In this document: in pieces, positions 35,423 through 44,862 of the stretch | Numbering within the stretch: position 1 is the first letter of the stretch | Layout: the number at the start of each line of letters is the position of its first letter | Origin: Alcanivorax sediminis | GTDB taxonomy: Bacteria; Pseudomonadota; Gammaproteobacteria; Pseudomonadales; Alcanivoracaceae | Reading direction: 5' to 3' | Assembly (NCBI RefSeq): GCF_009601165.1 | Contig: NZ_WIRE01000001.1 | Span: forward strand, 3,100,001-3,164,000 | DNA length: 64,000 nt | Translations under genes and position numbers: made by a program | Notes under the pieces: generated by a model | What the model was told of the DNA's origin: nothing | Databases searched by the model: none | Seen by the model: only the letters and a program-made list of their open reading frames with translations

Positions 35423-36037
35423 ATGAGCAGCAAACTCACTGATCGTCAGCAGCAGGTACTGGATTGTATTCGCGAATGCATCGCAGATACCGGAATGGCG
35501 CCTACCCGGGCCGAAATCGCCGATATCATGGGCTTCCAGTCAAAGAATGCCGCCTCTGATCACCTCCGGGCGCTGGAGCGTAAAGGGTATATCCGCCTGC
35601 ACAGTGACCGCTCTCGCGGTATCCAGCTGCTGGACAACGCCTATTGGTCAGAAGAAGAGCTGCCCATTGTCGGTAAAGTGGCCGCCGGTGTACCCATCGA
35701 AGCTATCGAGAACGTGGAGCGTACCGTTCCGGTCCCCCAGGGCCTGTTCAAACAACGCCCCACGTACCTGCTCAAGGTCCAGGGTGACAGTATGGTGGAT
35801 GCCGGCATCTTCGATGGCGATCTGATCGCCGTGCGCAAGTCCAATGTGGCCCGTAGCGGTGAGATTGTTGTGGCCAGAATTGACGAAGAAGTCACGGTCA
35901 AGACGTTAAAACTGAACAAGTCCAGTGCTACCCTGCTTCCTGCGAATGAGGCTTACGAGCCCATCAAGGTGCCAGCCGACCAGCTGGTAATTGAAGGTAT
36001 TTTTGTGGGGTTGATCCGTGATCCGAATTCTTACTAG
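35423..36037 (+). CDS. lexA: SOS repressor LexA
   Basis: A 204-residue S24-type repressor. It has a winged-helix DNA-binding domain (1-70), the Ala88-Gly89 cleavage site in VGKVAAGVP, and the catalytic dyad Ser123 (GDSM) and Lys160 (VTVK). It represses DNA-repair genes and self-cleaves when stimulated by RecA filaments. The two genes after it overlap each other, so lexA, the DUF1499 gene and tatD may be one transcript. The sulA gene that follows lexA in Pseudomonas is missing here. Confidence 0.96.
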   Translation: MSSKLTDRQQQVLDCIRECIADTGMAPTRAEIADIMGFQSKNAASDHLRALERKGYIRLHSDRSRGIQLLDNAYWSEEELPIVGKVAAGVPIEAIENVERTVPVPQGLFKQRPTYLLKVQGDSMVDAGIFDGDLIAVRKSNVARSGEIVVARIDEEVTVKTLKLNKSSATLLPANEAYEPIKVPADQLVIEGIFVGLIRDPNSY

Positions 36038-36485
36038 CTTGTTCATTCTGGTTATGAGTAGCAGTGTCATGTCAGACGAAAACAATTTGCTCGCACCCTG
36101 CCCGAACTCACCCAACTGTGTATCCAGCCTGAGCGGCAGCAAGGATCACTGGGTGGCTCCGCTCGAGGTGTCAGATAACCGCGAGTCCAGTCTCCAGCGC
36201 GTGCAATCCGTGCTGGACTCCCTGCCACGGGTGGAATACGACGTGGTTGGGCAATCTCGTATCCAGGCCCGCTTCAAGAGCCTGGTGATGCGCTTTACTG
36301 ATGATGTGACTTTCTATGTCCGGGAAAATGGCGTGGTGGAAGTACGTTCCGCGTCACGGATCGGTTACTGGGATTTAGGTGCCAACCGCCGTCGGGTAGA
36401 ATCCCTGCGCGTGAAACTGGCCGAGATTCAAACCAATGACCGAAGCGCACAGCTCGACCCTCCTTCCGCCCGCCCAGTGGGCTGA
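36018..36485 (+). CDS. DUF1499-family protein
   Basis: A 155-residue protein with a hydrophobic N-terminus that looks like a signal peptide (about 1-18, ending SSVMS) and the DUF1499 core: LAPCPNSPNCVSS, and a C-terminal RSASRIGYWDLGANRRRVE. It starts with GTG inside the lexA 3' end (20-bp overlap) and its own end overlaps tatD by 50 bp, so it is probably translationally coupled. Its function is unknown. Confidence 0.8.
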   Translation: MIRILTSLFILVMSSSVMSDENNLLAPCPNSPNCVSSLSGSKDHWVAPLEVSDNRESSLQRVQSVLDSLPRVEYDVVGQSRIQARFKSLVMRFTDDVTFYVRENGVVEVRSASRIGYWDLGANRRRVESLRVKLAEIQTNDRSAQLDPPSARPVG

Positions 36486-37269
36486 TATTGGCGTCAACCT
36501 GACAGACAAGCAGTTCCGCGATGACCGCGATGCGGTCATCGATCGGGCCAGGCTAGCCGGTGTCAGCTGGCAGCTGATTACTGGCACGCATATCGACGAA
36601 TCCCGCGAAGCCATCGCCCTGGCCGAGCAGCATGACGACCTGTTCGCCACTGCAGGACTCCACCCCCACAGTGCCCGATTCTATTCCCGGGATCTGGAAA
36701 AAGAACTCGCCGATATGCTGCGCCATCCTGCCGTACGTGCTGCGGGGGAAATGGGGCTGGATTTCAATCGGGACTTCTCTCCCCGACCGGACCAGGAAAC
36801 CGCCTTTGAAGCGCAGCTCGCTCTGGCAGTTGAAGCGGGGTTGCCCGTGTTCCTTCATGAGCGCGACGCCCATGAACGTTTCCAACCAATCCTGAAAACC
36901 TTTAGGGATGATTTGGTCGGGGCCGTGGTTCACTGCTTTACTGGTTCAAAAACAGCACTGTTCGACTATCTGGACCTGGATTGTCACATTGGCATTACTG
37001 GCTGGGTTTGCGATGAGCGACGGGGCAAGGACCTGGCGGATCTGGTCCACAATATCCCGGACAGCCGCCTGCTCATCGAAACCGATGCACCCTATTTATT
37101 GCCCAGAGATCTTCCTGAAGCACCACCTAAAAAACGCCGCAATGAGCCATCCTTGCTACCCTGGATTGGACAGCGAATCGCCCAGCTTCGAGGCCAGGAA
37201 ATCGAGGCGGTGGCAGCCATGACAAGCAATAACGCCAAAGCCCTGTTCGCGGATCGAAAAGCTGGATGA
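36436..37269 (+). CDS. tatD: TatD-family metal-dependent DNase/hydrolase
   Basis: A 277-residue TatD-type hydrolase. It has DIGVNLTDKQF, ATAGLHPHSARFYS (a His pair), a GEMGLDFNRDFSP Glu/Asp metal site, and the later FLHERDAHER and IETDAPYLLPR motifs. The family has 3'-5' exonuclease activity and is linked to oxidative DNA-damage repair. The TatD/YcfH/YjjV subfamily assignment is by these motifs only. Confidence 0.88.
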   Translation: MTEAHSSTLLPPAQWADIGVNLTDKQFRDDRDAVIDRARLAGVSWQLITGTHIDESREAIALAEQHDDLFATAGLHPHSARFYSRDLEKELADMLRHPAVRAAGEMGLDFNRDFSPRPDQETAFEAQLALAVEAGLPVFLHERDAHERFQPILKTFRDDLVGAVVHCFTGSKTALFDYLDLDCHIGITGWVCDERRGKDLADLVHNIPDSRLLIETDAPYLLPRDLPEAPPKKRRNEPSLLPWIGQRIAQLRGQEIEAVAAMTSNNAKALFADRKAG

Positions 37270-37407
37270 CACTATCCAGTACCCTGAGCCTCATCACCCC
37301 ACACCGTGGCTCCTTGGCTGGGCATGGAGAGCCAGAGTGGTGTCAATCTAAAGTGGCCGGATAGGGAACAGGTAGAAGTCAGAACCGCTTTTTTGTGTCA
37401 GCCAGCA

Positions 37408-37716
37408 TCAAGCCCGGTCACTGCGCCAGTTAAATGACACTTTCAGGGGCGGTATGACTTCCCCTTCCGGCTGCCCCACCATTTCCGCATGGGCGGAATG
37501 ATGAAGCAGAGTCGCCTTGGGGGTGGAAACATGGCTGAGCAGGTTGTTGGCATGTTCAGGGCCATTGAAGCGCTGGATCTTGCCATTCTGATCCACCACC
37601 CAGAACCACTCGCCATTGAGGCAGACTCGCACTGTGCACACTGACAGGCAGGCAGAGGTGATCTCGATTTCCTCTACCTGTTGCTTGGCTAGTTTGTTTG
37701 CTGTGATCGTTTTCAT
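37408..37716 (-). CDS. Hypothetical protein, DUF6482-like
   Basis: A 102-residue small cytoplasmic protein. I chose the MKTITANKL start; the ribosome site is poor. There is a possible short beta core around VRVCLNGEWFWVVDQNGKIQ. It resembles the small DUF6482 proteins of Pseudomonadales, but I am not certain. It is on the strand opposite tatD and no neighbour suggests a role. Confidence 0.6.
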   Translation of the reverse strand: MKTITANKLAKQQVEEIEITSACLSVCTVRVCLNGEWFWVVDQNGKIQRFNGPEHANNLLSHVSTPKATLLHHSAHAEMVGQPEGEVIPPLKVSFNWRSDRA

Positions 37717-38019
37717 GCTACAAGGATTACGCCAGGATCGTGAATCCAGCGTCATGAAAAGACAATCCCCCCGGACATTGTCCTAACCCACATGGACTGT
37801 GCTATTGCTGTCCCGAGGAAAAGCAGTTTTACCCCAGATGCCACAGAGCACCTATAGGGAAACCTTTCTATTGCTGCCTGAACCCTGTCTTCTGGAATCC
37901 GGGCTCCGTTTCCAGGCTGGTGGTGATCGCCATGCGAGCATAGGCTCCTACGGCTACCGTTTGTGCATTGCCAAGGGCGCGATCTTAATCACGATCAGAA
38001 GCAGTCTTTGCGTCATATT
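37717..38019. other. Intergenic region with a REP-like copy
   Basis: A REP-like palindrome (GATCGCCATGCGAGCATAGG...CTAC) lies at 37925-37951. Otherwise no gene or clear signal is visible. Confidence 0.6.
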
Positions 38020-38262
38020 TCAGCCTGAAATGCCTACGGATTTTTGCAGAAACGCCTGCACATCCAGCAGGCCGAATGGCCAGGCCAGTTCGTGCCCATC
38101 ACGGGCCAACACCGGAATGCGCTCACCATATTGCGCAATCAGCTCATCATCCTCGGCCACATCCACTGACAGCAGCTCCACATTGGGATTGACCATCATC
38201 AGCAGGTCCTTTGCCTGCTCACATAGATGGCAACCGAGTGTGGTGTAAAGTACAACGGTCAT
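38020..38262 (-). CDS. Glutaredoxin-family protein
   Basis: An 80-residue thioredoxin-fold protein with the redox motif Cys11-His-Leu-Cys14 and a conserved ERIPVLARDG (cis-Pro region). It starts within the end of rlmKL (ATGA overlap), so the two are translationally coupled. The family reduces disulfides with glutathione, but the partner here is unknown. Confidence 0.88.
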   Translation of the reverse strand: MTVVLYTTLGCHLCEQAKDLLMMVNPNVELLSVDVAEDDELIAQYGERIPVLARDGHELAWPFGLLDVQAFLQKSVGISG

Positions 38263-40373
38263 GACGCCTCCACATGACGGATAGCGTAAAGCACGTGAAC
38301 CTTGTCATTACGGCGGAAATCTTCCGGGATACTCCAGCGGGTCAGATCCTCCACGTCGTACCATTTAGTGATGGACTCATCGAGTTTGAAGCGACGGAAA
38401 TTACAGGAGAAGTAGAGAACCCCACCTGGCTCCAGGCGACGCATGATCTTGCGAATCAGGTCCCCATGATGTTCCTCCACCACAAAGTCACTACGTGACT
38501 TGTTATTGGAGAACGTGGGCGGATCGCAAAACACCAGGTCGAATTGCTCCTTGCATTCATCCAGCCAACGCATGGTGTCGCCACGCTCAAGGCTGTGCTG
38601 ATCTGTCGAGAAACCATTCAAGGCCAGGTTACTGGCCGCCCACTCCAGGTACTTCTTGGACGCATCCACAGTCACAGTTCGCTTGGCACCGGCCACCGCC
38701 GCATGTACGGTGGCGGATCCTGTGTAGGCAAACAGGTTCAGGAAGCGCTTGCCAGAAGCCTCTTCGGCAATCCGGAGACGAATCGGGCGATGGTCGAGGA
38801 ACAAACCGGTATCGAGATAATCCTGCAGGTTTACCAGTAGCTGAGCCGGCCCCTCGCGCACAGGCCGGTAGTGCCCCTGCCCGTCCAGCTTCTGGTACTG
38901 CTGTTTGCCCTTCTGCCGCTCACGGGTACGCAGATGCACCTGCTCGCGGTGCACGCCCAACGCAGCACGCACCGCCGTCACCGCCAGATCGCGGCGCTCT
39001 CGAGCCTTTTCCGGATCGATGGTCTTCGGCGCCTTGAACTCCTGCACCAGTACTTGATCACCATAGATATCCACCGCCACATTGAATTCCGGTAAATCCC
39101 GGTCATAGAGGCGGTAGCACTGGATATCTTCCCGCTCCAGCCAGCGGCGCAGATGTTTGCCGTTTTTCTTGAGTCGATTCACCAGTGGCATGGCCGCTTC
39201 AGGCACATCAAAGGCGGCGCTGTCTGCCACCTGAACGATCTGCGACGGTTGAAGCTGGCGGGGGCTGTAAAGCCGAATAAAATTATTGAAGGGGCCATTC
39301 TTGAGGCGCCACTGGCTGTCCAGTTGCATGCCGGAACGGTCCATCACCTGTGCATCCGCCCCCAACAATACAATCTGCCAGTGTGGCGCCAGACGGGCCA
39401 TGATACGACCGAGGCCCAGATGCAACCAGCCGGCTTGCTCCTGCTCATCAAGCCGTTCGCCCCAGGGCGGATTGGTCACCATGACGCCATCCTCCGCGAC
39501 ATCCCTCGCCCGCAGTGCACCCAACTCGCGACGTTCAAAATGAATGGCGCTACGCACACCAGCGCGCTCAGCATTCTGCTGGGCCAGCTGAATAGCCTTG
39601 AGATCGGCATCAAAGCCTTTCAGCGACAGCGCCGGTACCGGGCGGTCCGCACTGGCAGCCGCTTCCTCCATGGCCGCCTCCCAAAGCTGGCGGCGGCAGC
39701 CACGCCACTGCTGGAAGCCGTAGTGACGGCGCATCAGACCCGGGGCGCGGCCGGCAGCCATCCAGGCCGCTTCGATCAACAGGGTGCCCGAGCCGCAGAA
39801 CGGATCCAGCATCGCGGCTGGACGCTCGGCCTTGTGCCAGCCCGCCGCCCACAGCATGGCCGCAGCCAGGGTTTCACGCAGAGGGGCGCGGCCACCGGCA
39901 AGACGATAGCCGCGACGATGCAGGGGATCCCCCGCCAGATCCAGCCACAGGTGAGCCTCATTCTGATCCAGACGCGCGCGGATACAGCAACTGCCACGCA
40001 GGTCCCGTGAGATGGTGAATTGTGGCGGAAGCGCCTGAATAAAGCGTTTCGCACTAATACGGTTGTCACCACGCACGCCGGCGGCATGCTCCACATTCAC
40101 ATGGATGGGCGCGTCGTTTCCGACCAGGGCAAGCCAGTCCTGGCTCGCCGCCAGTTTTTCCGGTGCGATATCCGGTGTCACCCCCAGTGTGGCCAGCGGT
40201 AACAGTACCCGCTCCGCCAGACGGGACCACAGACATACCTTCAGGGCATCAGCGGTTCCACCGGAGAATTCGACATGCGCTCTGCCCGTCTCCGTTACCG
40301 ATATGCCCAGTGTGGCCAGTTCGTCTGCCAGCAGTGGCGCCAAACCGGGCATGCTGGTGGCAACAAATTCCAT
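38259..40373 (-). CDS. rlmKL: Bifunctional 23S rRNA methyltransferase RlmKL
   Basis: A 704-residue two-headed enzyme that adds m2G2445 (RlmL half) and m7G2069 (RlmK half) to 23S rRNA. It has a THUMP domain (about 45-155), DPFCGSGTLLIEAA and TNPPWGERL in the first half, and NLFAYTGSATVHAA and CDPPTFSN in the second. The ATG at 40373 follows ACGAGGAAC; an 11-codon longer frame is rejected. It is next to rmf and pyrD, as in other gammaproteobacteria. Confidence 0.95.
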   Translation of the reverse strand: MEFVATSMPGLAPLLADELATLGISVTETGRAHVEFSGGTADALKVCLWSRLAERVLLPLATLGVTPDIAPEKLAASQDWLALVGNDAPIHVNVEHAAGVRGDNRISAKRFIQALPPQFTISRDLRGSCCIRARLDQNEAHLWLDLAGDPLHRRGYRLAGGRAPLRETLAAAMLWAAGWHKAERPAAMLDPFCGSGTLLIEAAWMAAGRAPGLMRRHYGFQQWRGCRRQLWEAAMEEAAASADRPVPALSLKGFDADLKAIQLAQQNAERAGVRSAIHFERRELGALRARDVAEDGVMVTNPPWGERLDEQEQAGWLHLGLGRIMARLAPHWQIVLLGADAQVMDRSGMQLDSQWRLKNGPFNNFIRLYSPRQLQPSQIVQVADSAAFDVPEAAMPLVNRLKKNGKHLRRWLEREDIQCYRLYDRDLPEFNVAVDIYGDQVLVQEFKAPKTIDPEKARERRDLAVTAVRAALGVHREQVHLRTRERQKGKQQYQKLDGQGHYRPVREGPAQLLVNLQDYLDTGLFLDHRPIRLRIAEEASGKRFLNLFAYTGSATVHAAVAGAKRTVTVDASKKYLEWAASNLALNGFSTDQHSLERGDTMRWLDECKEQFDLVFCDPPTFSNNKSRSDFVVEEHHGDLIRKIMRRLEPGGVLYFSCNFRRFKLDESITKWYDVEDLTRWSIPEDFRRNDKVHVLYAIRHVEAS

Positions 40374-40649
40374 TATGTGTTCCTCGTAAGTGACTGTTTT
40401 GTGCAATCACAGAAATTAAATTTTTAACGTTTTCAGCGCGTTACACAAACCGTCATCTGGCTGTCCTTTATACGTCATATGCTTAAAGGATTGCCTCGAT
40501 ATTGCTACTTGGTATTCGACACTACTCTACCCGTTTTCCATACTGATTTTGTCGACCCCGGAAGTGAAGTCCATAACACAACGGGCCTGTTCGCATTGCC
40601 CGGGGTTATTTCTTTTTTGTACCGATGTATGTGAAAGGGAAAAGCGTCT

Positions 40650-40856
40650 ATGAAGCGACAAAAACGAAACAGAGACGACCGCGCCTACAACCGTGGCTAC
40701 AACGCTGGCCTCGATGGAAAATCCCGTGAAGACTGCCCCTTTGGCACGCTCCAGGCCAGAACCAACTGGATGGGTGGATGGCGTGAGGGCCGTACCAACC
40801 TCGCTCAAGGCATGCTGGGTGTCGCCAGCATTCAGAACCTGAAAAATATCGGTTAA
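40650..40856 (+). CDS. rmf: Ribosome modulation factor
   Basis: A 68-residue small basic protein (MKRQKRNRDDRAYNRGYNAG start, TNWMGGWREGR core) that inactivates 70S ribosomes as 100S dimers in stationary phase. Its length and sequence match Rmf of Pseudomonas and E. coli. It has its own strong terminator and the usual position between rlmKL and pyrD. Confidence 0.95.
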   Translation: MKRQKRNRDDRAYNRGYNAGLDGKSREDCPFGTLQARTNWMGGWREGRTNLAQGMLGVASIQNLKNIG

Positions 40857-40904
40857 TTTATTCCAAGTTCACCAATGCGCCGACGCGCTCGCGCGCCGAC
40901 CCAC

Positions 40905-40927
40905 AGGGCCCCACCAGGGCCCTTTTT
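40905..40927 (+). terminator. Intrinsic terminator of rmf
   Basis: AGGGCCC, a short loop and GGGCCCTTTTT: a strong stem with a T tract about 50 bases after rmf. Confidence 0.85.
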
Positions 40928-41103
40928 AATGGGCGCTACAGTGCAACGAGCGCTTCGTTCAACGAGTTGAATCTCCTGCAGCGGCTTATCAGGCTCACCA
41001 TCCACCGAACTCAACGATCCGAAAGTCTTTTCAGCTCTTCGAAAACCCGGGAAATTGTCCGGGTTTCCCTATCCAATCAGGTGTCGCTCGTAGCCTGTAC
41101 TCC

Positions 41104-42105
41104 CTACTTCCAGGCACGCGCAATCTTGCTGATCAGGCCCGGCCCCTGATAGATCAGGCCGCTGTAGATCTGAACCAGGTCGGCGCCCAGCTTTTTCTTG
41201 GCCAGGGCATCTTCCGCGCTGCTGATTCCGCCCACCCCAATGATCGGGATACGCCCATTGAGAGCCTTGCTCATGGTATCCAGTGCCTGGTTGGCGATCG
41301 GTGTCAGCGGAGCCCCGCTCAGCCCACCCTGCTCATCCCCATGGGGCAAGTCTTTGACACCTTCACGGGACAAGGTGGTATTGCCGACGCAAACACCATC
41401 AATCCCATGCTTTACAAAGGCTTCTGCCATGGCCTGAAGCTCTGCTTCACTATTATCCGGGGCAATCTTGATCACCAGCGGCACTTTGCGACGGTGCTGC
41501 TCATCCAGTCGATCCTGAGCTTCACGCAGGGTTGCCAGCAGGGAATTGAGAGCATCGCCATGTTGCAGCTCGCGCAGGCCTGGGGTGTTCGGGGAAGAGA
41601 CGTTCACCACCAGGTAGGTCGCGTAGGCATGTACCTTCTGCTGACAGATCAGGTAATCGTCTACTGCATTCTCAACCGGAGTGTCCTTGTTCTTGCCAAT
41701 GTTGATGCCCAGCACGCCTTCATACTTGCTGTGCTTCACGGCATTGACCAGGTAATCCACGCCCAGATTATTGAAGCCCATGCGATTGATAATGGCATCG
41801 GCCTTCGGCAACCGGAACAAGCGGGGTTTTGGGTTCCCGGGCTGTGGGCGCGGGGTGATCGTTCCGATCTCGATAAAGCCGAAGCCCAGATCCGCCAGCC
41901 CATCGATACAATCACCGTTCTTGTCCAGTCCTGCGGCCAGTCCTACCGCATTAGGGAATTCAATCCCCATCACCTTCACCGGCGCAGAGACCTGGCAGCC
42001 CGGCCATAGCTTGCCCGCACGCTTGCGCAGCATGGCCAGGGTCAAGTCATGGGACTGTTCAGCTGAAAGGGAGAACAACAAGGGTCGGGCAAGGGAATAC
42101 AGCAT
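41104..42105 (-). CDS. pyrD: Dihydroorotate dehydrogenase (quinone)
   Basis: Class 2, membrane-associated enzyme of pyrimidine synthesis, passing electrons from dihydroorotate to quinone. The 333-residue protein has [14 protein letters not shown] (FMN site), the catalytic Ser in [13 protein letters not shown], and GGISSAEDA and [11 protein letters not shown] at the end. I chose [10 protein letters not shown]; the upstream 14 codons have no homology I recognise. It converges on rmf, as in E. coli and Pseudomonas. Confidence 0.95.
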   Translation of the reverse strand: MLYSLARPLLFSLSAEQSHDLTLAMLRKRAGKLWPGCQVSAPVKVMGIEFPNAVGLAAGLDKNGDCIDGLADLGFGFIEIGTITPRPQPGNPKPRLFRLPKADAIINRMGFNNLGVDYLVNAVKHSKYEGVLGINIGKNKDTPVENAVDDYLICQQKVHAYATYLVVNVSSPNTPGLRELQHGDALNSLLATLREAQDRLDEQHRRKVPLVIKIAPDNSEAELQAMAEAFVKHGIDGVCVGNTTLSREGVKDLPHGDEQGGLSGAPLTPIANQALDTMSKALNGRIPIIGVGGISSAEDALAKKKLGADLVQIYSGLIYQGPGLISKIARAWK

Positions 42106-42481
42106 GGAGGAATCCGCAACTGGTGAGCTGGCGCGCATTATAGCCAAGGGGGACGGCTACTTCGATGCTTTGTGTCGGACAGAGAGACGCGGCACGCTTC
42201 ACGCAACAGCCTTCACGCAAAACCCGCTTTCTTTTACGCCGTAGGAGCGAAGCGCAGCGGAGTAACGCACGAAGTGCGGCCCGCAGCGATTAACCGGCCT
42301 GCTGTCGATTGCCCCACGACCGGGACAGGATCGCCTGCAGGCAGGCTCCTACGGTAGAAGGGTGCGATGTATTTATGGTTTTGCGTGCCGGGTGATGCGT
42401 GCAGCGGCCGCAGAGCGGCCCACAAAAAAAGCCCGGCTTTCACCGGGCTTGCACACACAACCAACGAAATCAGCGCGCCGG
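42106..42481. repeat. Inverted REP-like pair between pyrD and the RND gene
   Basis: GTAGGAGC (42241-42248) faces GATCGCCTGCAGGCAGGCTCCTAC (42329-42352). An intrinsic terminator at 42425-42451 closes the region. There is no gene. Confidence 0.7.
42425..42451 (-). terminator. Intrinsic terminator of the RND/YCF48/DUF1329/DUF1302 group
   Basis: On the minus strand, AAGCCCGGTG and CCGGGCTT form a stem followed by seven T, about 30 bases after the RND gene stop. Confidence 0.8.
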
Positions 42482-44851
42482 TTATTTCGCGACGCTGGCC
42501 GGCTTGAGCAGGAAACGCCCCAATGCCGGGAGTAACCAGAGGGCACCGATCATGTTCCACAGGAACATGAAGGTCAGGAGGATACCCATGTCTGCCTGGA
42601 ACTTGATGGAGCTGAATACCCAGAAGATAACGCCCACGGCCAGGGTGATACCGGTGAAGGCCACCGCTTTACCCGTGGTCTTGAGGGTCTCCTTATAGGC
42701 TGACTCGAGATCCATGCCCTGTTTCAGGTACTCGGACAATTTGCTGTAAATATAGATGCCGTAGTCCACACCGATACCCACGCCAAGAGCGATCACCGGC
42801 AGGGTTGCCACCTTCACACCAATCCCCATCTGTGCCATCAACGCCTGGCAGAGAATGGAGGTCAGGCCCAGCGGAACGATGATACAGATCACCGCCCGGA
42901 TGGAGCGGAAGGCAATCAGTACCAGAATGGACACCACGGCATAGACCAGGGCAAGCATCGGGTATTGGCTGGCTTCAATGGTCTGGTTGGTCGCCGCTTC
43001 TACACCGGCATTACCCGAAGCCAGTTTGAACTGAATGACGTCCGGGTTATTACGGGTTTCAGAGAAGTCCGCCACGGCCTTGGTCACACGATCCAGGGTT
43101 TCGGCCTTGTGATCGTCCAGGAACACATAAATCGGCGTCAGGGAACAGTCCAGGTTGTAGAGACTATCCGGCATGAAACTCATGACATTGTTAAGGGCAA
43201 ACTGATCGCGGGAAATGGTGGCCCACTTCATGGAGCCTTCATTCATGTTGGTGGCGATCATTTTGGTGGCCGAGGCAATGGTGGCCACGTCCTGCACTCC
43301 GTCCACATTCTTGAGAGCCCACGCCATGTCATCCGCAGCCTGCATGGCCGGGTAGGTGTTACAGGCTTCTTGCGGAGTCTTGCCCATCACTACCAGAACA
43401 TCCGCGCTCACGGAGTAGTTGGAGACCAGGAAGTTCACGTCATGGTTGTAGCGATACCGATCCTTCGGCTCATAACCACGGGGACACTCCATCTCTTCAC
43501 AGGGGTCCGGCCACAGCTCAGGAGCGCCCTTGTCCAGGTCACCGATTTTCAGATCCTGGCTCAGGTAGATACCACCGGCGTAACCCACAATGGCCAGCAA
43601 AATGGAGGCTGCAGCCATACCCGGTCGTGTAAAGCGTGCGAACAGCCCCGCCAGAGGGTGATCCTTGGTATCGCCCGCCTGAATCTTGCGCACTGCTGCC
43701 GCACCCACCCCCAGGTAGGACAGCACCACAGGTACTACGATCAGGTTGGTGATGATGATCACGGCCACACCAATACTCGCCGCCATGGCCAGCTCTCGGA
43801 TGACACCGATATCGATCATGTACAGGGTCAGGAAACCGATGGCGTCAGACACCAGAGCCACCATACCCGGCACGACCAGTGCCTGTAGCGTGGACTTGGA
43901 GGCATCCAGTGACGACAGGCCGGAAGAGACGTAGTTGGCCAGCGTATTAACGATCTGCACACCATGAGACACCGCAATGGCAAATACCAGGAACGGCACC
44001 AGCATGGAGTAAGGATCAATGGTGAAACCCAGCGTGCTGACAATACCCAGCTGCCAGATCACCGCCACAAAGGAGCAGATGGACACGGTCAGGGCACTGC
44101 GAATGCAGCGGGTATCAAGCAGCAGCAACACGGCAATCAGACCCAGGGTCAGGAAGAAGAACATCGCCACTTCCTGAGCTGCGGACATCACATCGCCGGC
44201 TTTCTTGGCCAGACCGACAATATGAACACGCACGTTGGGGTATTTTTCCTGATAGGTGTTGCGAATTTCCTCAAGGCTGGCCGACAGCGCAGGAATATCA
44301 ACGCCATCTTCACCCAGAGCATCCAGAAGGTGAGCATGCACGACACTGGACTGGAAATTATCGGCCACCAGACGACCCACCTGGCCGGAGCGCAGGACAT
44401 TGGTGCGCAGCTGATCCAGGCTTTGAGCCGAACCGTCATAGCCGGCAGGAATCACTTCGCCGCCCTGGAAACCCTGCTCGGTCACTTCGTTCCAGCGGAC
44501 ATTACTGGTCCACAGGGAACTGATCTTGCTGGGATCCACCCCATCCAAAGCAAACACCGCGTCGGTGATCTCTTTCAGGGCAGTCATGTAATCTTCGTTG
44601 AAGATATCATCACCCTGGGTTTCCGCCACAATCAGGCGAATATCGTTGCCCAGGTTGAGATCATTCTTGTGTTCAAAGTAGTTCTGGATATAGGGATGGC
44701 CGAGCGGGACCATCTTGCTGATATCCGTGTTCAGTTGAATCTTGGACGCCTGATAACCCAGCAGTGCAGTCAACGCTACAAAGAGGATCAGCACGACCTT
44801 GCGCGCGTTAAACAGCGCGCCGGCGATATTTTGAGAAATGCTACCTGACAT
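42482..44851 (-). CDS. RND-superfamily transporter (MMPL/HAE3-like)
   Basis: A 789-residue inner-membrane protein with two repeats, each with a large periplasmic loop and about five to six membrane helices (the first helix is near residues 17-36). Key segments are VFAIAVSHGVQIVNTLANYV and PVIALGVGIGVDYGIYIYS, the RND 4th-helix signatures. A Cys pair is in DPCEEMECPRG of the second loop. It is the last gene of a same-strand group with YCF48-like, DUF1329 and DUF1302 genes. This type usually moves lipids or other hydrophobic compounds, driven by the proton gradient; the substrate is unknown. Confidence 0.9.
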   Translation of the reverse strand: MSGSISQNIAGALFNARKVVLILFVALTALLGYQASKIQLNTDISKMVPLGHPYIQNYFEHKNDLNLGNDIRLIVAETQGDDIFNEDYMTALKEITDAVFALDGVDPSKISSLWTSNVRWNEVTEQGFQGGEVIPAGYDGSAQSLDQLRTNVLRSGQVGRLVADNFQSSVVHAHLLDALGEDGVDIPALSASLEEIRNTYQEKYPNVRVHIVGLAKKAGDVMSAAQEVAMFFFLTLGLIAVLLLLDTRCIRSALTVSICSFVAVIWQLGIVSTLGFTIDPYSMLVPFLVFAIAVSHGVQIVNTLANYVSSGLSSLDASKSTLQALVVPGMVALVSDAIGFLTLYMIDIGVIRELAMAASIGVAVIIITNLIVVPVVLSYLGVGAAAVRKIQAGDTKDHPLAGLFARFTRPGMAAASILLAIVGYAGGIYLSQDLKIGDLDKGAPELWPDPCEEMECPRGYEPKDRYRYNHDVNFLVSNYSVSADVLVVMGKTPQEACNTYPAMQAADDMAWALKNVDGVQDVATIASATKMIATNMNEGSMKWATISRDQFALNNVMSFMPDSLYNLDCSLTPIYVFLDDHKAETLDRVTKAVADFSETRNNPDVIQFKLASGNAGVEAATNQTIEASQYPMLALVYAVVSILVLIAFRSIRAVICIIVPLGLTSILCQALMAQMGIGVKVATLPVIALGVGIGVDYGIYIYSKLSEYLKQGMDLESAYKETLKTTGKAVAFTGITLAVGVIFWVFSSIKFQADMGILLTFMFLWNMIGALWLLPALGRFLLKPASVAK

Positions 44852-44862
44852 GCTGAGCCCCT

